A stretch of 64,000 nucleotides of DNA from Ahaetulla prasina (GCF_028640845.1 NC_080539.1:177222736-177286735); one strand, 5' to 3'; shown: positions 44,739 to 56,860, numbered from the stretch's first letter. The notes: generated by a model from the sequence alone, not told the origin. A program made the numbers and translations.

Positions 44739-46698
44739 TAGTGGTCTGTGAGAAAATGTTGGTGGTCCGGGGCGCACCTGGGTGGAGGAGCTGTTCTGGG
44801 ATAAGCAATGGCCAGTCCCGTGACTAGAGGTCTGGAATATGGGACTGGCCAGGCAGCTCATGGTGGGGCTGTAAATCTCCGCTGTTGAGGGAGGTTCGGG
44901 CAATTGTAACTTTGCAGCAGAGCCCTCGCCGGCTGGAATGAGGTAATGGTGCAAGGGGGGAGAATGGTGGTGCAGGCGAGCCGAAGCAATGGGTGGCAGG
45001 AATCCCGCGCTGTTTCTTCCCCCTGCTTTAGTTTCCTGTTGGCTGAACCCACCAATGGCTGTGCTCGTCCCTCGCCCTCCCTTCCCAGTCACTCCTCGCC
45101 TGGCAAGGGAAGGGGAGGGGGGAATGGAGATTCACTCCATATTCCAGAGCGGGAGCTGGATCTTGCGGCTGTTTTTTCCGGCCTTTGTTGATGCTCCTGC
45201 ACCTCGGTCTCTCGAGGAGACACTTGATTTCCTCTCAGCCCCAAGACTCTGGCTGGCCCATGAGAAAGAGTGGGAGAGAGAGAGAAAGATCCAGCAAGAG
45301 ATGAAGCTTCGCTCCCATTCTGGAATATGGAGCAAATCTCCATTCCCCCCCTTCCCTTCCCTTGCCAGGCAAGGAGTGACTGGGAAGGGAGGGCGAGGGG
45401 CGGGGACAGCCACTGGTTGATTCAGCTGACAGGAAGCTAAAGCAGGGAGAAGAAACAGCCCGGGGTTCCCACCACCCGTTGCTTCGGCCTGCCTGCACTG
45501 CCATTCCCCCCCACTTGCACCATTACCTCATTCCAGCCGGTGAGGGCTACGATCCAAAACTACAAGTTTCTTCCATTCCTTGTTGGTGCTCCTGCACCTC
45601 AGTCTCTTGGGGGGGACGCTTGACTTCCTCTCAGCCCCAAGATACTGGCTGGCCCATGAGAAAGAATGGGAGAGAGAGAGCAAGAGAAAGGGGGGAGAGA
45701 GAAAGAGAGGGGGGAGAGAGGAGAAGAGGAGGGTGAGAGAGAGTGAAAGAAAGAGAAAGGTGGGAGAGAGTAAGATGACAGAATGAGTGGGAGAGAGGGG
45801 AGAAAGAAAGGGCAGAGAGGGGAGAAAGAAGAGAGGAGAGAGAGAGAGAAGAAAGAGAGAAAGGGGAGAGAAGAGATGACAGAATGAGTGGGAGAGAAAG
45901 AAAGCAAGAAGGGGTAGAAAGATGACTGGGGAGAGAGACGGGAAGAGAGAGAAAGAGGGGAGAGGGGAGAGAGAGGGGAGAAAGAAAGAAAGAGAGAAAG
46001 GGAGGAGAGAAAGATGACAGAATGAGTGGGAGAGAAAGGAAGGGGAGAGAGAGAAAGAGGGGAGAGGGGAGAAAGAGAAAGGGCAGGAGAGGGGGCATTG
46101 AGGGAGAAAGAGAGAGAGAGAGAGAAAGAAAGAAAGAGGGAGGAGAGAGAGAGAAGAGGGGAGAGAAAGGGGAGAGAGAGAAGGGGAGAGAAGAGATGAC
46201 AGAATGAGCAGGAAGAGAGAAAGAGGGGAGAGGGGAGAAAGAGAAAGGGCAGGAGAGAGGGGAATTGAGGGAGAAAGAGAGAGAGGAGAGAGAGAAAGAA
46301 AGAGAGGCAGAGAGAGAAAGAGGGGGGAGAGAAAAGGGGGAGAGAAAGAGAAAGGGGGGAGAGAGAAAGAGAGATGACAGAATGAACGGGAGAGAGAGAA
46401 AGAGGGGGGAGAGAAAAGGGGGAGAGAAAGAAAGAGAAAGGGGGGGAGAGAAAGAGAGATGACAGAATGAGTTGGAGAGAGAGAAAGAGAGAAGGGGGAG
46501 ACAGAATGAGAGAATGAGTGGGAGAGAGAGGGGAGGGGGAGAGAAAGAGAGAGGAGGGACAGTGCCTGAAGGACCCAATCCCGTCAGTGGGAATCCAGGC
46601 GCTTCAGCAAGCGGTGCGCTGGATTCGTATTAGTGGTCCCCGGGATTTAAAATTATGGACTTGGTGGTCCCTGAGGTCCAAAAGGTTGGGGAACCCTG
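44739..46698 (-). mobile_element. Nonautonomous hAT element, copy 2, with long GA tract
   Basis: The reverse-oriented relative of 35766-37819. The left edge TAGTGGTCTGTGAGAAAATGTTGGTGG has lost about 19 bases relative to copy 1, and the right edge is GGTTGGGGAACCCTG. TTCTAG is present at both edges, consistent with a decayed duplication. A purine tract of about 900 bases (45665-46560) repeats GATGACAGAATGAGTGGGAGAG. Several copies of the GGCTGAGAGGAAGTC...CCAGCCAG unit occur inside. There is no SINE where copy 1 has one. It starts about 83 bases after a WDPCP exon. Confidence 0.9.
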
Positions 46699-46834
46699 TT
46701 CTAGAAGACACATACACACACAAATTTCAGTGATATTTTGGCTCATTTGAACTAGTCCTTTTTCAAACATGTTCAGGTGCTATATATATTTGCTCTGTTT
46801 TCAGCATACTAAGATTTTGTATCTCACTTATTTG

Positions 46835-46981
46835 TTTGACTTGGTTTATTTGTCATTTTAATCCTCAAGCAACTCTAAGTGGCTTACAACCTTACTGTTC
46901 ATAAACAAGATTAAAATAGCCAAAAATCGTAAAAGATTATTTAAATAAATATTCCTATGCCAGAGAATCATAAAACCTGTA
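46835..46981 (-). mobile_element. Possible L2-like LINE 3' tail fragment
   Basis: TTTATTTGTCATTTTAATCC...CAACTCTAAGTGGCTTACAAC resembles a degraded complement of the LINE 3' end (GTAAGCC.CC.TGAG...). Weak. Confidence 0.3.
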
Positions 46982-47380
46982 TACCGTATATACTCGAATA
47001 TAAGCCGATCCGAGTATAAGCCGAGGTCCCCAATTTTACCCCAAAAACTGGGGTAAACTGGGGACTCGAGTATAAGCCGAGGGTGGGAAATGAGGCACCT
47101 ACCGGTTGGGGAAACCCCCCCTCCCTCAGCTGAGAAGGCTGGCGGCTCCCCCGCCCCGCCCTCTCACTGCACCGGCAGGGCTTCCCCGCGCCGTCCGGTA
47201 AAATGTGAAAAAAAGAAAAAAAAAACTCGAGTATAAGCCGTATATACTCGAGTATAAGCCGAGGGGCTTAAAAAAAAAACTCGAGTATAAGCCGTATAGA
47301 CCCGAGTATAAGCCGAGGGGACGTTTTTCAGCACAAAAAACGTGCTGAAAAACTCGGCTTATACTCGAGTATATACGGTA
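46982..47380. mobile_element. Palindromic MITE (TACCGTATATACTCGA ends)
   Basis: A 399-base element whose ends TACCGTATATACTCGA and TCGAGTATATACGGTA are exact or near-exact complements and include a TA pair, as in Tc1/mariner targets. The phrase CGAGTATAAGCCG recurs at least six times in both orientations, so the element is a nested set of short inverted repeats. No transposase. Confidence 0.85.
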
Positions 47381-47439
47381 ATAATACAGTACAAAGGACA
47401 AATTCCTGTGAAATCATCTTTCATGGTCATTATTTAAAT

Positions 47440-48040
47440 GATATTATGTGCTGTATATGGGGTGCTTTTGCAGATTACCCAGACATTTCAGTTAATAATT
47501 TTGGGTTCCTCACGGTTGGCCTGTGTTATACCATTCATGTGCAAGCTATACTGCCTCCCAGTTTCTTTATGGGTACAATTCAGAAGGCTGATTTTATCTT
47601 TAAAGCCCTACATGGCACAGGACCAGATTATTTGTAGGATCAACCATCCTACTGAGGACACTTCCCATTCTACTAGACTGGATAGGGTGGGGTCACTTCA
47701 ACCCTATTTAATGTTGATACCTGTGGTACCTAGGAAGCAAGCCTTTTCCATAGTGCAACCTTCCCTGTGAACAGACAGCTTCCTTAGATATAGAAGATCC
47801 CTATTCTTCTGGCCTTCCAAAGACTGTTAAAAACCTGATGTTGCTCTTAGGTCTTAGGTCAGGATAGGAGGCAAGCCCAGCATATTTTTGTATTTTTCTT
47901 AAGTGGGTAATGTTATGACAGTTGTGATCTGATAAATGTTAATCTTATGTTTGTATTATTTGTGTATTTGCTTGCTAGCCACGTAGGGTTGTTATACAGC
48001 TGATCATATACTTATTTTCAAATAATGAAATAAATACCAC
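47440..48040 (+). mobile_element. Degraded L2-like LINE C-terminal region
   Basis: CTATACTGCCTCCCAGTTTCTTTATGGGTACAATTC encodes a decayed LHWLPVS.WVQFR, followed by DFIFKALHGTGPDYL, the C-terminal motif seen intact at 28915-29005. Frames are broken. Confidence 0.7.
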
Positions 48041-48044
48041 TAAT

Positions 48045-49425
48045 CACAAAACCTAGAAAAATTATTAAGTTACTATAATGTGGTCCCTTTTCTACTCAAG
48101 TAGAAAAACAATGAATGAACGGTAATGTATATAAATGCACACACAATTCTTTTTAGACTTAATTTCATAATAATCTTTACTTCTGAATACTCTTTGTGAA
48201 CTTTCAGAAGATTCACAAAACTAAGCATGTATTGCTTTGTATCACTAGATTCTTTTTTATGTAATTCTGAGCAGTTTATATCTGGTGAATCTCTGGGCTT
48301 TTACATTTACTGAACAGTGAAAGATTACTGCAACATCTTCTTCCTAAAGGAAAAAATAAATATACAGTATATGAAAGGTATAAAAGTGTTGATAGTTTAA
48401 CTACAGTTAATTTAGCTTACAGTTCCCTAATTAGAAAAAAGAAAAAGAAGAAAGACAAAAGACCTCATTCAGCAATAAAGTGCCCTTGTAAGAATGATTT
48501 CCTTTAGCCATTAGCAAAGCACATCTTTCTTCCCTGCTGAGATAGCTGATACCCTTAAATATTCTAGATGAGAACACTTTTTTAGAAAATATTTTGAAAG
48601 AGAAAATTAAAAAACGTAATATTCTTAGGAATTTCCACCTCATTTATAAGAACATATTCTCCTTTACTACTGTTTTTGACTATCTCAGCTGATGTCATTA
48701 CTGTGTAAAAATATGGTTGGTTTAAGCAGTTAAGAAGGGTTCCTGAATATTAATGTAACATGTATCTGGTGGTGTTATGGGGCAGATGGTAGTTTTGAAG
48801 CACCTAAATTATGCTTTATACCCAAAAGCTAATTAAGAGTTTGTTCAGGTGTTGGTATCAGAAATAACTTACAGGAGAAAGATTTAACAAGAATCCTGAA
48901 ATCTGTTAATAGACATCCTCTTTGGAATACATTTTAGCTTCTAATCCCTTTGTAAAAGTAATCAAAATGTACTGTATTGGTGTCAGTATGATTCCAAGAC
49001 AAAATGAAAAGGCTGGTTTGTTCTATAAAACTAGAGAGGGGCTCTGACATAACCAGATGTTAAGATTCTGTTTTGTTTTGTTTTTAAGATGTCATCCAGT
49101 AAAATATTCAGTTTTTTCATTCTACAGTATTTTTAGGTCAAGGCAGTTAAAGTGACAATTTTTATTTTGCTTAAATATTTTGAAGCTATATGGCTATATG
49201 AGCCAAGTGTTCTGTGAAGTTCACATTGTAATCAAAACTAGGTAAAATAGAAGAGAAATATAAAGAAATAGTTATGTACATTTCAAAACTGGTTGTACTT
49301 GCAGAGAATAAGTTGTACAGCACTGGATTCTGAAGGGTTTCTGTTTTTGAAGACAATGGGGGAGTCACATATCATTTTCTATTTCCTACTTTCAAAGTGA
49401 CAAATGCTTTCCTATATTATTGCTT
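48045..49425. other. Intron, nothing recognised
   Basis: AT-rich intron without recognisable repeats or coding motifs. Confidence 0.55.
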
Positions 49426-49468
49426 CTTCCTTCCTTCCTTCCCCTTCCTTCCTTCCTTCCTTCCTTCC
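49426..49468. repeat. (TTCC)n microsatellite
   Basis: TTCC units with one CCCC interruption. Confidence 0.9.
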
Positions 49469-49574
49469 ATTGAAAGCCTTAATGGCTTTAAATCAGAATG
49501 TCAAATGCTTGAATCCTAGAATCTGTTCATAAATGTTCTAACCTACTGCACATTTTAAAATTGTTGGTCCATCA

Positions 49575-50837
49575 CAGGGGTGAAATCTAAAAAATTTTGC
49601 TACCTATTCTGTGGGTGTGGCTTGGTGGGTGGGTGTGTCCTGTGACTGAGTGGGCGTGGCCAACTCAATGTCACTCACAGCTATGCCCACTCAGTCACAC
49701 ACACCCCCACCAAGCCACGTCCACAGAACCCAGTAGGGAAAAAAAATTAATTTCTATTCTGCCTTTTCCCGTTCCCTAGCCACCTGTTCTCCCTTCACCT
49801 AGGCCCCGGAGCCGCCACCTGCCTCAACAGGGTCGGGGAATGCACCATTCCCCAACTCCGGCCTTTCTCCGGACCTGCCTCCCACTCACTGCCTGCTCGC
49901 TGCCTGCTCGCCCTTCGCATTTGGTCAGGGGCCGGGGCCCAGGGACGCCCCATTCCCTGAGTCCCCAGAGTCGCCCCATGCTCGCTGCTTCCTCAACCAG
50001 GTCGGGGAATGCACCATTCCCTGACACCAGCCTTGTCCCGGAGCCGCTGCCCGCTCTTCCTTCGCCACGTGGCATATACTTACTTTCTTCCAGCCGCTGG
50101 CTGCCAGGAAAGGCAAGCATCCAAAAGTTACCAGAGTTGCTCTCCTTGAATATGCCGCCTTGTTCTGTGTGCCGGCTGCGCAAGCGCACACCCAACTTGC
50201 CACTGATAAATAAATGAAATAAACGGTGTGCACTTGCGCAGCCGGTGCATGGAACAAGCAGCAATGGCAGCAGCATATTCAAGGAGAGGGACTCCAGTAA
50301 CTTTTGGACGCTTGCCTTTCCTGGCAGCCAGCCGCTGGAAGAAAGTAAGTGTACGCTGCATGGCGAAGGAAGAGCGGGTGGCGGCTCTGGGACAAGGCTG
50401 GTGTTGGGGAATGGTGCATTCCCCAACCTGGTTGAGGCAGGCAGCGAGCAGGGGGTAGCTCCAGGGTCTCAAGGGAATGAGGTATCCCTGGGCCCTGACC
50501 AAAGGCGAAGGGGGAACAGGCGGCAAGTGGGCAGCAAGTGGGCAAAGGAAGAGCAGGCAGCGGCTCCGGGGAAAGGCCGGAGTCAGGGAATGGTGCATTC
50601 CCTGACCCGGTTGGGGCAGGCGGCGGCTCCGGGGCCTCGGGGAATGGGCCCTGGCCCCTGACCTAAGGGCGAGCAGGTGGTGAGCTGCCTTCCCGGTGTT
50701 CAGGTATCCAGCTTGCGAAGGCTGGACTGTGGGCCGTGGAGTGGTTCGGGGGCGATTGCTACTGGATCGGCGAACCAGAACCAATCTCTGCTACCTACTC
50801 GCCCAATCTGGTCCGATCCGGTAGCATTTCACCCCTG
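49575..50837. mobile_element. hAT MITE (CAGGGGTGAAAT family), copy B, fold-back interior
   Basis: A 1,263-base element with ends CAGGGGTGAAATCTAAAAAA and GGTAGCATTTCACCCCTG and a perfect 8-base duplication GTCCATCA (49567-49574 and 50838-50845). The GC-rich interior is a large imperfect inverted repeat about a centre near 50205: GCCGGCTGCGCAAGCGCACA and TGTGCACTTGCGCAGCCGG flank the loop, and GGGGAATGCACCATTCC phrases recur on both sides. Frames of up to 218 codons on both strands follow from the fold-back and GC content and are not genes. Confidence 0.9.
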
Positions 50838-51259
50838 GTCCATCATATCTGCACAATAGAGGTTTACAATAGTAACAGGAACTCATTTTGCCTATATTTG
50901 CCTCTGCTATAGAGCTGTCTTAGGGTGTAGACATGCTGATAAGTTTACTCAATGCAGCTTTCAAGAATATTTTTAAGTTTATATAATCACCAGAGGGCTA
51001 AAGCTAGAACAGATGAAAGGCCAAAGACAAAGTATAATAGCTGGTTTTTAATGGACAAGGTTGAGCAAAATAAATGTGAAACAACAAGTGTCAGAAGTTC
51101 TTATCAGCATTTTTAATTAACATCAGTTTTCAAAGCAGAGTATTTTGGAAGGTTGTGAACTTGTGATGGATTGTGCCTATATAGAAAGATAAAAGGTAAA
51201 CAGTTAGAAGTTTCTGAATAGTAAGATGTTGGGAAACTAAGAGGCAGTGAAAGTTAAGA

Positions 51260-52990
51260 ATTATTTGCAGCTCTTATAGAATGAAAGACAAGCAATTTAA
51301 GCAATGTCCTTACACACAAACAAAGCATTAGAGGAAAATGAGAATGATATGGTATGTGGAAAATGAAATAAGGATCTACTGACAAGAACAAAGCCATTTT
51401 AGTTAAAATCAGTTGCAATTACTGAAATGAATACATTACCAATGATAAATTATTTGTTGGAAATGGTTCCTATTATAGTCTCAGAGACATTTGCAAGAAT
51501 GACAAGAAATTTGTCAACAAATTTATATGGAGTGGGAAAAGACCCAGATTAAACTAAAAATATTATAAGATTCAAAAGATAGAAATAATCTTGCTCTTCC
51601 AAATTTTAAGGTATAGCAAAAAGCATGTTTGTTGTCATGGATAACAGAGTGGATAAAATTCTCTTAACAGCAAAATGTGAATACTGGAAGGAGTCAGCCA
51701 AATTAATGGAAAAATTTTTTTTAATAAAATAAATAAATAAATAAAATAAATATGTGGTATAGAAGCACAAAGGAGGATAAAAATTTAAAAACAAATGATC
51801 AAACAAAGTTTATTTTAAAAAATGGAATTTTAGCAAGAAAATAATAAGCCTAACAATTTCAACATTAGTTTTTCCTTCAAATGCCTTCCATGTTGGAGAT
51901 AATTACAGTACGAAAAACTTAATTACCAACGCAGACATGATTCACACTGATCCAAGGAACAGATTAAAGACACAGCAAGAAATATTTTGTGAAGGCCGCA
52001 AATATATCATAGCTGGAAGGATACAATCTAACCTTAAGAATGAGGGAGAGACATTTTTTTTAAAAGGCTAAATTCAAAATGTATATACAAATAATTATCT
52101 TTTATCAGGGTGCATAGATAAACTCTTACTTAGATACAATACAGAAACAGAACAAATAGCTGGATGAGAAAATGGAAACAAAATTTCAAAAACACGATCA
52201 GTACACAGCAATGGGAATAATTATGGATCAAATCCATAAAATTTACTCCAAGCTACAGCTTAAAATAAAATAAGTACAAAGTATTTTACGCAATTCCATC
52301 AATAATCTCTCAGACTGATAAATGAAACAATTATAAATGTTGGAAAAGAACATTTTACAGGTAGTCCTCCACTTACAGCCACAATCGATCCTGGAATCTT
52401 GATCACTCAGCAAAGCAGTCAAAATCTTGCAGCATGCTGGGGGATTGGACCTCAAATCCAACATCCCCTCTCCTTGCAACCTTTCCTGTCTGCTTCCCCA
52501 TTGACTTTCTGGAGAAGACGGCACAAAAGAATGCAGATCTCAGGGCACTTGGCAACTGATAGTAAATGTGAAGAGGTTGACAAGCACCTGAAATGCAGTC
52601 ATATGACTGGGGAAGGCCAGCACAATGGTTTATGATGGTCAGAAATATGTTATGTTAAGCACCTGTTCTGAGCCCATTGTGACTGCAAAAGGTCATTAAA
52701 TGACTAGTCATAAATCAAGGACTACCTGTACTAAACATGTAAAGAAAACTCAAAAGTCCTAAAAAAATACACATAATATAATGCAGAAACTTTTGGAACA
52801 TAAATTTGAAATAAAATCCCAATATTTCTTATTAGGTATAAAGCCTTCAAACATCAAACATAAATTTTGCCCCATGCTGAAAAAAAATACAGTTCTGATA
52901 ATATCTGATTGGGAACTTAAATTGGAGAATATGTAGCAATGGCAAAATTAACTGTATATATCTACAACTGAAGTTTAAACAAATGGAAAG
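51260..52990 (+). mobile_element. Old L1 LINE ORF2 remnant
   Basis: Decayed but recognisable: FVNKFIWSGKRPRLN at about 51511-51555, a CSSKF near 51590, MWYRSTKEDKNLKTNDQTKF at about 51750-51808 (the L1 LWY.K...D..F.NH pattern), NYKCWKR at about 52330, and FEIKSQYFLLGIKPSNI at about 52810-52860 near the ORF2 C-terminus. Many stops and frameshifts. A TA-flanked MITE (52356-52730) is inserted within it. Confidence 0.65.
52356..52730. mobile_element. Mariner-like MITE (TACAGGTAGTCCT ends)
   Basis: Begins TACAGGTAGTCCTCCACTTACAGCC and ends CATAAATCAAGGACTACCTGTA, inverted ends with a TA target. This is a common squamate element; further copies are at 55630-56027 and 63630-63800. Confidence 0.82.
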
Positions 52991-53284
52991 CAAGAATAGC
53001 ATGTGTGAGAATAAATGGAAGGTTTAGCAAATAGCTCAGCACTCAGCAGGAAGTATAAAACAAAGGTGTTTAATATTTGTTTGAGTGTTTATTATGGACA
53101 GATTTGCGATAAAAATGTGATGATATAACATTAAGTACTGGTTAATAATGTGATGTGGTTTTGCATATATGTTTGTATGTAGATGATACTATGCTACTGG
53201 CTGACAAGCTGAATGGTTTTTGGTTAATTTTAGATTGTAAGATACAATGAAAATTATGAGTCTGAAAATTAATGTATCAAAGAT

Positions 53285-53515
53285 TAAGTTAATTGTGTTT
53301 GACAGCTTCAACTGGTGCAGAATGCAGGAATATGAGTAGTCAGTGGCACCAGTTACTCAGCATACCACTACTTTGTGATCTCTTGCTAGTGTATTCTGGA
53401 TACAATTCATAGATCAGGACCAGGTTACTTGGAGTTGGTTCTACCCCTCAGAACAAGCATGGCAAAATAGGCATACTTCAGGTCGTTAGCTAAAGGAACG
53501 CTGTTTAGTAAGGCC
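53285..53515 (+). mobile_element. Very degraded L2-like LINE fragment
   Basis: CAGCTTCAACTGGTGCAGAATGCAGG and ATTCATAGATCAGGACCAGGTTACTTGG recall the LQLVQNAA and HGIGPGYL codons of the L2-like C-terminus. Frames are lost. Confidence 0.5.
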
Positions 53516-53519
53516 CAGA

Positions 53520-54590
53520 ATTAAACTGTAACAATATTGAAAAATATAATTAATGAAACTTCATTTTTTAATTTTGTACCTCCATAAATGTTGTTTCTGA
53601 CTCAACAATTGCTAATAGGAGAATTTATAAGGAAAGTGTTTCTTATGAATAATTACATTATACTTAAGAAATGGGCTAGATGCCTAGAAATTGAATGAAA
53701 GTGTAAAGTATTAAATTGAAATATTAAACAGAATTGCTGAATGAAAAATGATCATGTAAGCCTTGAAATAAATGTCTGGGAGATGTAGTTGTTTTTACCT
53801 ATTTGCATCACTTATTCATAGGCCTAGATACAATTGCTCGTTAAAATGCTCAAATGAAATTCAATTGCATGTGCATTTTAAAGTTTGAAGAAATTAGAAG
53901 TTCATTTTATTCCACTTAATTATATGTGAGTTTTTTTCAATATTCATTATTCATTGTCTTCCTTTGGAAGGATTTAAAAATATCTTTTGCAGTCATACAT
54001 CATCCTTCATTTGACTTCTTTATGAGGAGAAATGAGTTCATTTCTAAAGAAATGTTTGTAAAACATAACTGTGACATAGCTCTTCTTCCACAGATGATTT
54101 TTTAAAAACGGCATTCTTACTGAAGAGAAGCAAGGGAAGAAACATAGCAGTTTTCCTTTTTATCAGTCCAGCACAAGGAATTTACTTACACGGGCAATGA
54201 GCATGACTAAGACAGCTTGTTGGTAGTTACTAGTTAGTAAAAATATTTTTGACTCTTAGTATGATTTTCTTCTACATTTCAATAGAATATCAGTATTTCA
54301 TGGAAGTTTCATTATTACTTTATTAGCCTTGTGCTTATTTTATTTTACTGGTGTTACATTAATTTGTTTTTTTTCCTTCAAAAAGCTTGGCCAGTAACGA
54401 AAAAGCAGGTGGAAAAGTGACAAAAACTGGCAAGGTTCTGATTTAGCCTCAGTGATCCTTAGATTGTACTGTTTGAATTATCAGAATTTTGTTTGCCTTA
54501 AAGGAGAAGGGTAGAATAGACCATGAGCAAAACAAAAAACATGGTAAAGCCAAGAGGATTAACTCTACAAAGAAAAATTCCCATTCTTGG
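53520..54590. other. Intron, nothing recognised
   Basis: AT-rich; no repeat ends or motif. Confidence 0.55.
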
Positions 54591-54596
54591 TTAGAA

Positions 54597-54936
54597 CAGG
54601 GGTCAGCAACCTGTGGCTCTGGAGCTGCATGTGGCCCTTTCACCCCTCTGCTGTGGCTCCCTGTCACTCAAAATATGCATCACAACCCCCAATGTGTGAC
54701 GCCCACTGGCACACAATTTAATGAGCTTTTCAACCCCAAGTATTCATTTCAACCATGAATAAATCAAAGAAAAGAAAAGTTTCAGAAGAAAATAGAATGT
54801 TTAATTCAACTACATATGCTAGTTTTGTGGCCATTCAAGAAATTGTCAGGCATGGGAAGGGTTTTGTGGCTCCCGCTGTTTTCTATGGGAAATGGGTCCA
54901 AATGGCTCTTTGAGTGTTTAAGGTTGCAGACCCCTG
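54597..54936. mobile_element. hAT-type MITE
   Basis: A 340-base element from CAGGGGTCAGCAACCTGTGGC to TTAAGGTTGCAGACCCCTG, good inverted ends. Flanks GGTTAGAA and GTCTAGAA agree at 6 of 8, an aged hAT duplication. Confidence 0.85.
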
Positions 54937-55034
54937 GTCTAGAAAATAAAAAAATAGAGTGTGTATAAAAAAACTTGCTTGAGTAGAATTGAATGGAATG
55001 GAAGAAAATTTGCAATACCATAGTATATTGCAGA

Positions 55035-55625
55035 TTGTTAGACAAGGATCTTCTTGCAACTTCCTACCAGCTTCCAACAAGCAAAGTCAATGGAGAAGCT
55101 GGAAGGGAAGGTCTCAAGTCACTCCTGTAAATTGCTCCCACTCCCTTGGCATTTTCTCCTGAGCTATGGAGTACCAGATTGTAGGAATCTGGTACTCTGT
55201 AGCACATGCCTGCCTGTGCTGACTCGGTCACCAGCAATCTCTCCTGCACCAGCACCAGCCATCCCTGGCTCTACCATGCTCATGCTATGCCAACTGGTGC
55301 ACCTGGCAGCAGCTGGACTTGCCATGCCTCAGCAGCTTTTTACCTGCCCACTAGCCTGCTTGGGAGCTGCTTGGGACTTTCAACTTCCTGCTTATTTTTT
55401 TGTATGTTCCGAGAAGTAACTAGCATGATCTTCTGACCAAATCCAGTTAATTTCAATTAGCTGACCCTTAAGATGTCAATGTGTAATAAATTCATTTCAT
55501 TTTTCAACTGTGTTGAGCTTTTTCATGTTGTGCTTCTTATGCTCCATATTGCCACTATTGTTCTCTTTGCAGCTTTGGGTTGTTTTTTTCTAGGCATCCT
55601 GCAGACTTTTACCTTGCCATGTCAT
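55035..55625. other. Intron, possible MITE-derived segment
   Basis: CTTCCAACAAGCAAAGTCAATGGAGAAGCTGG resembles internal text of the mariner-like MITE family; GTACCAGATTGTAGGAATCTGGTAC is a local palindrome. Otherwise unassigned. Confidence 0.35.
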
Positions 55626-55629
55626 AAAT

Positions 55630-56027
55630 ATCATTAGTACCATTATCACTTATAACTTTTCATTTAGTAACTGTTTGAAGTTACAACAGCACTGAAAAAA
55701 GTGACTTATGTCTCCTTTTCACACTTACAACCATTGCAGCATCCCATGGTCACATGATCAAAATTTGGATACTTGGCAACTGACCTGTATTTATGATAGT
55801 TGCAGGATCCTGAGGTCATGTGATTACCTTTTGCAACCTTCTGACAAGCAAAGTCAGTGGGGAAATCAGATTTACCTCATAGCCATAATACTAATTTAAC
55901 AACTGTAGTGATTCGCTTAACAACTGTGACAAGAAAGGTTGTAAAATGGGATAAAACTTAAAACTTATCTTGCTTAGCCATAGAAATATTGGGGTCATTT
56001 ATGGTTGTAAGTTGAGGGCTACCTGTA
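55630..56027. mobile_element. Mariner-like MITE, second copy
   Basis: Contains ACTTATAACTTTTCATTTAG, CATCCCATGGTCACATGATCAAAATTTGG, CTTAACAACTGTGACAAGAAAGG and ends GGTTGTAAGTTGAGGGCTACCTGTA. It is the same family as 52356-52730; the left end is eroded. Confidence 0.7.
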
Positions 56028-56029
56028 GC

Positions 56030-56630
56030 TTGTTGAGTGTCATCCAATTTCAAGGGTCCATTTTCCGTAATTACATTGTCATTCACTTTATCTTGTCTGC
56101 CCATGTTGATTTTTTGGTAAAATTCAGGAGTGTTCTACCATACTCTTCTATTGCACACTTGAAAATAGGCTTTTTTTGTTGTCATTAAAGTGAACCAACA
56201 TAATTTCCCTTTATTACTTCTTACTATATGTCCCTGTCTGCTTTAGCTGAGCATCTGCGAAGACTTTCATACATTCCTGAACGTTCTTAGTTCTTCTCTC
56301 CAACACTATCACTGTGTTGGAACACAATGGCAAGATTTCTGGGAGAATATATCATAAGTAGAACTGTATCTCTTTCACTTTGCAAAAATATTTTAATGTA
56401 GAGAAGTGCTGTGGTAGTATGTTGAATACAAATCTGTTCTGCTTATTTTATGAAGAGTAGTAACTTTTGGTGGAAAGATGATCAGAGATAGAGGTGATGG
56501 GGGTCTAAGGCTCTTTGTTTGCCCTGAAGCTTGCTTACGTTCACTTACAATGTAAAAAGAGGTGAATTTGGAGTCAGACATCAATGTGTAATATACCTCC
56601 CTTCCCTTGTCTCTTACTCTTATCTTGATT
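56030..56630. other. Intron, nothing recognised
   Basis: No supportable feature. Confidence 0.5.
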
Positions 56631-56634
56631 TGAT

Positions 56635-56860
56635 GGCGGGGAGGCATTGAGTTTCGACTCCTGGCAACTCCCTGGACACATCCCTGCATTTTTCATGGCA
56701 AAATTTCAAAAGTGGTTTGCCCTTGCCTATTTTCTATGATGAAGTGAGAAAGTGAGTGGCCGAAGACTACCCTACTGACCCTAGTCCCCAAGGTGGGACT
56801 AGAATTCATGGCTGTGGTTACATATTTGTGTCTGCTACATGTAATTAATACCATATATTT
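56635..56860 (+). mobile_element. SINE-like fragment
   Basis: GAGTTTCGACTCCTGGCAACTCCCTGGACACATCCCTGC...AAAGTGGTTTGCCCTTGCC...GGTGGGACTAGAATTCATGG resembles the body of squamate tRNA-related SINEs. It lies just upstream of the 56891 exon. Confidence 0.4.

Noticed and set aside
45631..46578. Minus-strand frame of 315 codons
   Set aside because: Translation of the GA array in the second hAT copy; same artefact.
49824..50784. Overlapping frames of up to 218 codons on both strands
   Set aside because: They fall in the GC-rich fold-back interior of a hAT MITE; no domain, no start context, and mirrored composition on both strands.
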